Positions 57,501 to 64,000 of a DNA stretch of 64,000 nt are shown one piece after another. The notes under the pieces were generated by a model. That model was not told the DNA's origin. It ran no database searches and saw only the letters and a list, made by a program, of their open reading frames with translations. The stretch's first letter is position 1, and each line of letters starts with the position of its first letter. The position numbers and the translations under genes were made by a program. Source of the DNA: Anarhynchus alexandrinus (lineage: Eukaryota; Chordata; Aves; Charadriiformes; Charadriidae); contig VUYV01000181.1 in the NCBI GenBank assembly GCA_008711295.1, positions 998,983 to 1,062,982 on the forward strand. The letters run 5' to 3'.

Positions 57501-59355
57501 TTATTTAGAACAACGCATCCCTGAGCCAGTGGCTCTGTGGGGCAGGAACCAAAGGGAGGATTTGCTCCCTCTTTTCAAAGGGAGAGAGAGGTTTGGAGCC
57601 TGGAGCATAAACACAGCTGAGGATTCTGAAAATAGACAATATCTTTCAAATGCAGCCTAGGGACGAGATCGAATCATCGTATACACCCAATTTCTCGAGA
57701 AGAGAAAACAAGACAAAACAAAAAAAGGAGTAAGTGGGCCCTTGGAAGCAAAATAAGGACAGAACAATGGAAAACTAAGCACTGGAGGACACAGCTTCAA
57801 GTAATTACATTGTGCAAGCCTCACGCTGGGAAGCAGCATATGCTGGAGGAGCCCTCACTGGGGACACAGGATAAGCAGGCAGGGGGGAGGCCAGGAGAAC
57901 CGTCAGCTTCAAAGCCGCACATGCCAGGCCAAGTTCAGAGCAGCTCCGGCTCCGGTGAGGTCAGCATAATGATGCCAGAGATGAAAATATCCCCGTGCTT
58001 AAAACAAAATCCCTTCCTTCCATTGCCAACAGCACCCGGTAATAAGCAGCAGGCAAGGGACTAATATTATAACAGATATTTGGGTCACGGGCTGTCATTT
58101 AGTATAGGCGAGAGAGGCGTACGTCACTCGGTGCCCCTGCTAAGAGCAGAGAGGTGGCTCAGCTCTGCAAAGACGCCTGGGGAGCCGCGAAATGGCATTT
58201 AATTGTTTAACTGAGCTCAGGGGTCTGGTCTCGGTTCATACAGCGCTGAGCGCAGGCAGCTCTGCTGCCGGGTTTCTAGGGATCAACAGCGCTGTGTTTA
58301 AGTTGTAACTTCCCAACTAAACAGACGAAAAGTTAGGAGCCAATGCCTTGTAAAAGAGTCTAAGTTGAGTCAGAAACTGTGAATCGCTTGGGCTGTGCTG
58401 GCAGCGCACCCAGTTTGGAAGGCAAGGCTGAATGAGGCCAACGTCCTGGTCGTGGTCGGGTTTGGTGCTGCTGTTTGGGAAAGCCCGACGCACGCTTTTG
58501 TGCCTTTCTCTCCGACACGCCTGTACATTTTATATTTGAGTTTGCAATTTAAAAAATATTTTCAATGTTTGGGCTTTTTAATGGGGACATCTCGGTCTTG
58601 TTCTGTAAACATGTGTTTAGAGAAGAGGAAATTCCAGCTTCTGTCCTGAAAATGTTCCACTTACTTTTCAGTTTCCTTTGGTGGCGGGAGGCAGTATCTA
58701 GGAAGCAACTATACGTTCTGTAGCTTTATGATCCAAACTGTGCTGAGCTGTGGGACCAGCACGGTAAAGCCCATCTGGCCGTGCCCGTGAGAGGCAGGGC
58801 TTTGCTGCTTAGGAGCTGCCCTCAGCCTAAGAAACTCTCCCTTTCACCTCTCTGTGAAGAGACCGCCGCAGGAAAGCGCTGCGCCCATAAATCTGTAGTC
58901 CGGCGGTTTTCAGTCCGGAGTCTGTGAATCCGTGGAGGCCGCCCATTATTTTGCTAACGGATCCGTGAGTGGTAACTACAGAGATCAAGTCTGTTGTGAC
59001 GGAGCTCACATCTGCTGCGCAGGGTCTACGCCTCCCTGGGGGAAAAATTTAGGGAAGCAACAAACTGCAAGATGTGAAAGCCATTGGCGCAGATGGGCAC
59101 GGTGTCCTCGTCCTTTACACAATAAAACCACAATGAACCTACATAAGCACAGATGCACCTTAAATACCCGTGTTTACTAACTCAACCCAAACATGCCCAA
59201 CCTATCTACGTACATTTATCTGCTGTGGCTGGCTGTGGCAGCTTTCAAAAAACCAGAGAAAACAGCAAATCCCACTAGAGGGCTTGCAAACTGCTCAGAG
59301 AAATACTCCTTTAGCAGCAAAGAATGTCCCCCACAGGCACAGTAGTGATACATGG
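54591..59355. other. Non-coding stretch, nothing recognised
   Basis: Open frames up to 130 codons are interleaved on both strands without any recognisable domain. Near 56360-56580 there are similar words (CTCAAGATGTGAGAGAGAATTAATGCGAGG and GAGCGAATTAATATAGGG, which share GAATTAAT), a loose local repetition. 58190-58340 and 58520-58580 have mild conserved texture (GCATTTAATTGTTTAAC). Confidence 0.5.
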
Positions 59356-59362
59356 GGTAGCT

Positions 59363-59408
59363 TGTTAAGTTTGGATGTTTTGTTAAGTTTGGATGTTTTG
59401 TTAAGTTC
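59363..59408 (+). repeat. 18 bp tandem repeat, about 2.5 copies
   Basis: TGTTAAGTTTGGATGTTT at 59363-59380 is repeated exactly at 59381-59398. A third, partial copy (TGTTAAGTT) follows at 59399-59407. Confidence 0.95.
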
Positions 59409-59499
59409 TCGGAGATGGCAAATGTCTTAGCACGCGTCTCTTCCCAGCCTCCATCCCTCTCTGCCTCCCTCCGCCCCGACCCATCCTCCCTGCCCGCAA

Positions 59500-59630
59500 A
59501 ATGAGAAAAATGTCATTCATACAGAACGCTCTTCAGCAATTCTACTATCGATCCCTGGCAGTTTCATTTCAATATCGACCAGCTCCATGATGATAATTGA
59601 TGAGAGATGCAAGTGATGGAAGAGTGAAGA
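59500..59630. promoter_or_regulatory. Candidate conserved element with ATCGAT-type sites
   Basis: ATCGAT at 59547-59552 and ATCGA at 59574-59578, with GATAATTGATGAG near 59590, form a cluster of CUT/ONECUT-like words (ATCGAT, ATTGAT). The sequence is complex and sits just downstream of a C/T-rich stretch. Inference from motifs only. Confidence 0.35.
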
Positions 59631-62550
59631 GAGCAGCGCTGAGCAGATCTTCCAGCCCAGATGGTAGGAAGCCCCTCGCTGTGCTTCATCCCCATTCCAT
59701 TTGGTATTTCAAAAGGGAAAAAAGAAAAAAATTCTTTTTCTTTTTCCTTTTTTTTTTCTTTAGGAAAAGGACACCGTAATTTTCAAGATTCCAGTTTACA
59801 TGAATGGCCCAAACCAATCAGCAAAACAATGAAGGGCGGGAGGGAACAAAGGGGACTGAGGATGCTATTGAAGATAAAAAACCTGAGCGGCTGAGCTTAA
59901 TGCTTGGGGGGATTTTGTCCATTTTTAAAATATAAATCTCTTCCCTAGACATCCTACTGGTGAGGGTAATCTGGAAAGCACAAGAGACAAAAGGTTAAGA
60001 GTTAAACTTCCCAGCACAAAAAGCAACAGGCTAAAGGAAGTAAAGGTTGCAGCTGAGACATCCAGGAGGAATAAGCATCCCTGAAAAGCTGCCTTCATTA
60101 AGTGCTTCATCAAACGGGGAGTGCTGCAGCACAGCCAGTGCTTGTGCCCATCCAGACTTCCAGCACTCAGTTACTCTCCTCACTCCCTTTTAATACCCCA
60201 GCCGGCAATGGACGTGTCGTTTTACATCCCTGACGCTGTTCCTCTCTAGCTGCTCAGTGATGGACTTTTAATATCACCGTCCGAAGAGAGCCTGAGAGAT
60301 ACAGCTCCCACGGTGCACCAGGCACAGGACCGAGTTGTGAGCTACCGGCAGCCACAACAGAGCAAAACATAGGCATACTAATGCTCACCATGTCGTGGAG
60401 GTCACTGGATGTATCAGGTTTCTCATGCCGGCCTCTGCTGCGCAATTAAGCTCATAAACAAGGGAGAACATCCATATATAAAAAAGGCGAAGGAGGGGAA
60501 AAAAAAAGAAATCAAAGAAAACCTAATTATCTTGTCAGGGACAGCAGTGAGATGCTTTATATCTCCTGGTTGTACAAATGGTCCATGGGTAGAGAGCTGT
60601 CAGGTTGCAGGGGAGAAGTGGCTGCCTTTCAATGAGGTGATGTCTCTGCTTCTCCTCCTTGGGGAAGGCTTCATGGAGAAAGTTGAGCTGCACTAACGAC
60701 TCACTGATCTCAAAAAGGGATGGTTATAAACCCCTTGGCGTGCTGTCCAGGACCTCCTGCCTCTGTCCTGGCTGTGCACATCCCTTTGCTTAGCTCCGGA
60801 GCTCACCGGACTGTTCAGTGAGCCAGCTCAGCTCTCTAACCCAGCAGAAGACTAATCCAGCCCCTCAAAAATGTGTTAATTTACCTCATTTAATATGAGA
60901 TCACTCACAATTTTTATAGTTAAGAATGTTGCTCATATAACATCCTCCTCCTCACTTCTCTTGCTCCCTATAGAATGTATGTCCAATTTCACCTTGACTT
61001 CTTCTTCACATTGCCATCCACGCTGGGGAAAACTACGGAGTCACTTGGTAGCATTTCACAGTCGGTTAGCAGCGGTGAGAATGGCATTCACAGGAGTCCC
61101 CAGATAGTGCTGTTGCAGACAGTGTTACAACGTCTTTTCCTTAGCCCTTGTGCGGGGCTTAGTCCTACAGAGTGGTGGTGCAGCCAGTACGAGGTGGACC
61201 GTAGGTTTGAAGGATCTCAGAGCCTGACCTCTGATGTGGACTCCCCTCAAAGCTAAAAATCACTCTGGGACCGGGGTAACAAGAAAATTGTGAGGCTTTC
61301 TATAGTTAGCTTTCCACATAGGTACACCTTGAGCTCCTAGTGGCTGCTCTCAGAAATTGCTCTGAAATGTCCTATAAATAGGAGCAGAGTAATTGCAATG
61401 TATATTCTAATAACTGCAGCTATAATAACACCCCCTCCTCCCCACTTTCCTCTTTAGGGGTGATCTGCCAAAATGAGAAACAAAATTACTGTGTCTGTTC
61501 AGCAAATTCTTACTGACAAAATCTTTAAGAGTTGACAAGAGTAATATACTGAAAATTAGTTTAGAAGTGTTTCAAGTTTCAAAAAATCAATCAAAATCAA
61601 ATTAAGTTCTGAAGACGCTGTCTGTAGAGTTTAAGGAAAATAGAGATCAGCTGCAGCAACATGGGATCATGGGCTCAACTTCAGAGCAGGAGACTTACAT
61701 CTGCTCTGCCACCTCTTCTGGCTTAGGGTAGGGAGCTACAGCTGATCAAAAGGGTTTGCTGATGCTCTTGGCTAATCCGATGAGCTCGGGTACCAACAAC
61801 AAGAAACTCAGTCTAAGTAATCCTCAACAGGGACCTCAACATGGCACTTCCCCATCCTAAGGCTGTGCCTTAACCAGTGAGCCATAAATTGCCTGTTAAA
61901 GAGAAGGTTTCCCCTCCTGCTTCCTGATAATTTCTTTCAACATTTGTTCACCCCAATGACAGATAGGGGGAAAAAAAATAATTGAAGCTCATAAAGGTCC
62001 TCATCAAGGAGGAAAATCAGTTTACAAACCAGATCTATTGTAAAATGTGGCAGGACCAAGCATGGGTTAACCCAAAACAGGGGCAGGGGCAGAGTTAATG
62101 TCCCTTAAGTATTGCTGGTGGACTCTGTTTCCTTCTTGGCTGTGTGATCTCAAATAACCAAAGCTTATACTGGCCCCAGTGTCACTGAAGAAGCCAGGGA
62201 CTCACCGTCTTGTTGAGAATATGCGAAAAATTACATGAGAGTTTGTCCTGTTTCTGTGTGATCAGAGCCTTCCTGGGTAAGCAGAGCGCGTGGCTTGCTC
62301 AGATATGCTGTCTTTTTTGACCTTCATCCATATGGTACCCTGACCCCATCTTGGCCCAGCAGATCCAAGAGCTACTGACCTACAAATCCTCAGCCATCTG
62401 CTTTGCAATTCAGCCTCAGCCCAGCTATTCTGGCTTGCTGTTTCAGCACTCGCTCCGAGTGGATGGGGTTGCTTTAGGTTTCCAATTATGTCTTTCTTAA
62501 TTATATTCCTCCTTGGGGTCCTAGAGGCCCTGGAAATTTTCCCCCACTCT
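59631..62550. other. Non-coding stretch, nothing recognised
   Basis: Frames are 95 codons or less on both strands. T-rich (59725-59760) and A-rich (60478-60520) tracts are present. AT-rich unique sequence at 61340-61620 has some element-like texture (GTATATTCTAATAACTGC, CAAAATCAAATTAAG) but no clear cluster. Confidence 0.5.
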
Positions 62551-62554
62551 GTCT

Positions 62555-62700
62555 TTTCCCAAAACTGTGAGTCAACAGTTCAATTATAGCCTCTTTATAC
62601 AGGCATGAGAATTTGTTTCTTGGGCAAAGTTCCTTGATAAGATGATATGCTACATAAATGTCTCTAGCAAAACACATTTCACAGTGAATTTATCTCTGCA
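62555..62700. promoter_or_regulatory. Weak candidate conserved patch
   Basis: GTGAGTCAACAGTTCAATTATAGCC (near 62567; contains TGAGTCA, a perfect AP-1-type word) is followed by CCTTGATAAGATGATATGC (near 62631; GATAAG word). Motif evidence only. Confidence 0.3.
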
Positions 62701-62707
62701 CAACTTC

Positions 62708-62910
62708 TCCGCCTTATAGCACCTTATCATTCCAAGACGTCTCAAGGCACTTTCCAAAAGGTGTGCAATAATAATACTTCACAGTTATACACAGCCTTTC
62801 ATGGGAATATCTCAGAGCGCTGTATGGAGAGAAGCACTCAGCTCCATCAAACAGCTGGGAGTGCTGAGGCAAGGGATGTGGAACAGACTTGCCCAAACAA
62901 ATTAGGAAAA
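62708..62910 (+). repeat. Ancient SINE-like repeat, two related modules
   Basis: Module A (62711-62760) reads as TTATAGCACCTTATCATTCC then GACGTCTCAAGGCACTTTCC. Module B (62783-62828) reads as TTATACACAGCCTTTCATGG then ATATCTCAGAGCGCTGTATG. Both match the same underlying pattern of an old vertebrate repeat (TATAGCGCCTTTCAT, ATCTCAAAGCGCTTTACA, quoted from memory). They are followed near 62867-62900 by GCTGAGGCAAGGGATG and GACTTGCCCAAA, which resemble the conserved tail shared by MIR-like SINEs (CTGAGGCACAGAG, ACTTGCCCAAGGTC). Class assignment is tentative. Confidence 0.5.
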
Positions 62911-64000
62911 TGCAAGGCTTGTGATGGAGTCCAGGACCCCACAGAACCCCCCTTCTTTGCTCCTAATGCGCTTCTCACAGGTTCATCGCCCACCACACCA
63001 GTCCTGGGTACCAGCCACACTGCAGAGTGGAGATATAGTTTTGTCCTCTGGTCATGGGATGGGGACTTGGTTCTGTGTCCATCCTGTTTACCCTACACCC
63101 AACACATGCATGTTACGCAAGGAATAAAACACTCCACAACTGCAAGTGGTAAAAGGTTTATAACATGCCTTCTGTCTATTCCTGAAATGAAGATGTCTGT
63201 GCTCAGCTGAGGATCTTGGCCTGGAGTAGAGACTCTGTTTTCTATGTGGGACAGAACTCTGGATGCTGATGGGGTGTCTATAGGAATGGGATTTCCTAGG
63301 AGAACTAGCCTGAAGTGCACAGCAGCTAGGTTCCTTCGCGTCTTCAGAGGCACTTTCATGAATACATTTATTCTTTAGCAATGACCCTAAATCTTGGACC
63401 ACAAATGTTCTTTATTTGTTCCTGCCTGAGCTCTTGCACTGCACTTGAGAATCATTCCGCCTTCTTCCACCTCCCTGCTGTAAGGTTTTTCCTTCCTCTG
63501 GTGCTTTTCCTGGTTTGTTTGAGATTGAGCTACAATTTGAAAACAGCTACATGAAAGACAGCCATCTTCTGGGGGACATCATGCAGCTGGATCTCTGATG
63601 GACCACTGAATTTGGTGTTGAGCCACAATGCTTAATGCTGCTGCCTTCCACCACTCAGCCTGCTACGGCCATAGACACAGATGCTGCTACATATACTCAG
63701 GCCCCGTCAGAAGCATGTTCTATTCCCAAAGTCTGGGGTTGGAGTCATGTTAGAGCTGTTCCTTGTCTTCAAAGGAGCACCTATGTCGGTCCCTATGGGG
63801 TATGGGCACTACTGGTACCCTCCTCCATTGCTGTGAGTAATTGCCAACACACCTCATGCTTTGGTTCCCCCTCTGGCTGGAGGACAAGTGCCTGAAAAAC
63901 AGGAGAGCCATGAATAACAATGAGCATTTGCCTCCTCAGGGGTGAACTTCCAGCCAAATAACCATTCTTCTTCCAATATGTGATGGGAAGCAAGCCAACA
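62911..64000. other. Non-coding stretch, nothing recognised
   Basis: Overlapping frames up to 104 codons on both strands (for example 63088-63402 on -) have no family match. The + frame 62761-63210 begins inside the SINE-like repeat and is not a gene candidate. No further features are seen up to the window edge. Confidence 0.5.

Noticed and set aside
1..64000. tRNA, rRNA, CRISPR array, prokaryotic operon or bacterial defence system
   Set aside because: No tRNA-type internal promoter boxes, no regular repeat-spacer pattern, and no coding density. CR1 elements and microsatellites mark this as bird nuclear DNA.

Overview
This 64 kb window looks like bird (avian) nuclear DNA from a non-coding, probably intergenic or deep intronic stretch. 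The strongest evidence is three 5'-truncated CR1 LINE retrotransposons (one on + at about 15.3-15.8 kb, two on - at about 28.5-28.9 and 30.0-30.2 kb). They carry the bird-type CR1 3' end, an ATTCTATG repeat tail preceded by conserved 3' sequence. Interspersed repeats are otherwise sparse, as is normal for birds. No mammalian SINE or L1 is visible, and there is no prokaryotic gene organisation. The species cannot be named from sequence alone.

No protein-coding gene is supported. Open frames are short (mostly under 150 codons), overlap on both strands and show no recognisable family. The only long ones fall in a 580 bp polypurine microsatellite (31.2-31.8 kb) or run through CR1 remnants. The only recognisable protein homology is the C-terminal end of the CR1 reverse-transcriptase polyprotein. 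I see no tRNA, rRNA, CRISPR array or prokaryotic element.

The window does contain many discrete 100-700 bp patches with the texture of vertebrate conserved non-coding elements: AT-rich but complex, dense in homeodomain (TAAT/ATTA), POU, GATA, RUNX and E-box-like words, and set in more ordinary mixed-composition DNA. About twenty are marked (for example 3.27, 4.9, 13.1, 17.7, 22.0, 25.6, 26.8, 27.6, 29.1, 34.7, 36.6, 44.7, 45.8, 46.8, 49.1, 51.5 and 59.5 kb). If alignment confirms them, the window would be a regulatory gene desert flanking or inside a developmental gene. I infer this from composition and motifs only. The most specific candidates are a palindromic GATA cluster at 17,722-17,744 and a perfect 12 bp inverted repeat of homeodomain-type sites at 3,273-3,329.

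Other structure includes strong G-quadruplex candidates (9.26 and 19.93 kb), a C8/G8 hairpin (22.4 kb), a three-domain polypurine tract, several small tandem repeats, CpG-rich pockets at about 0.3, 13.7, 16.4 and 21.4 kb, a single unresolved base (N) inside a local duplication at 14.26 kb, and a pair of ancient SINE-like modules at 62.7-62.9 kb. I found no clearly novel gene system here.
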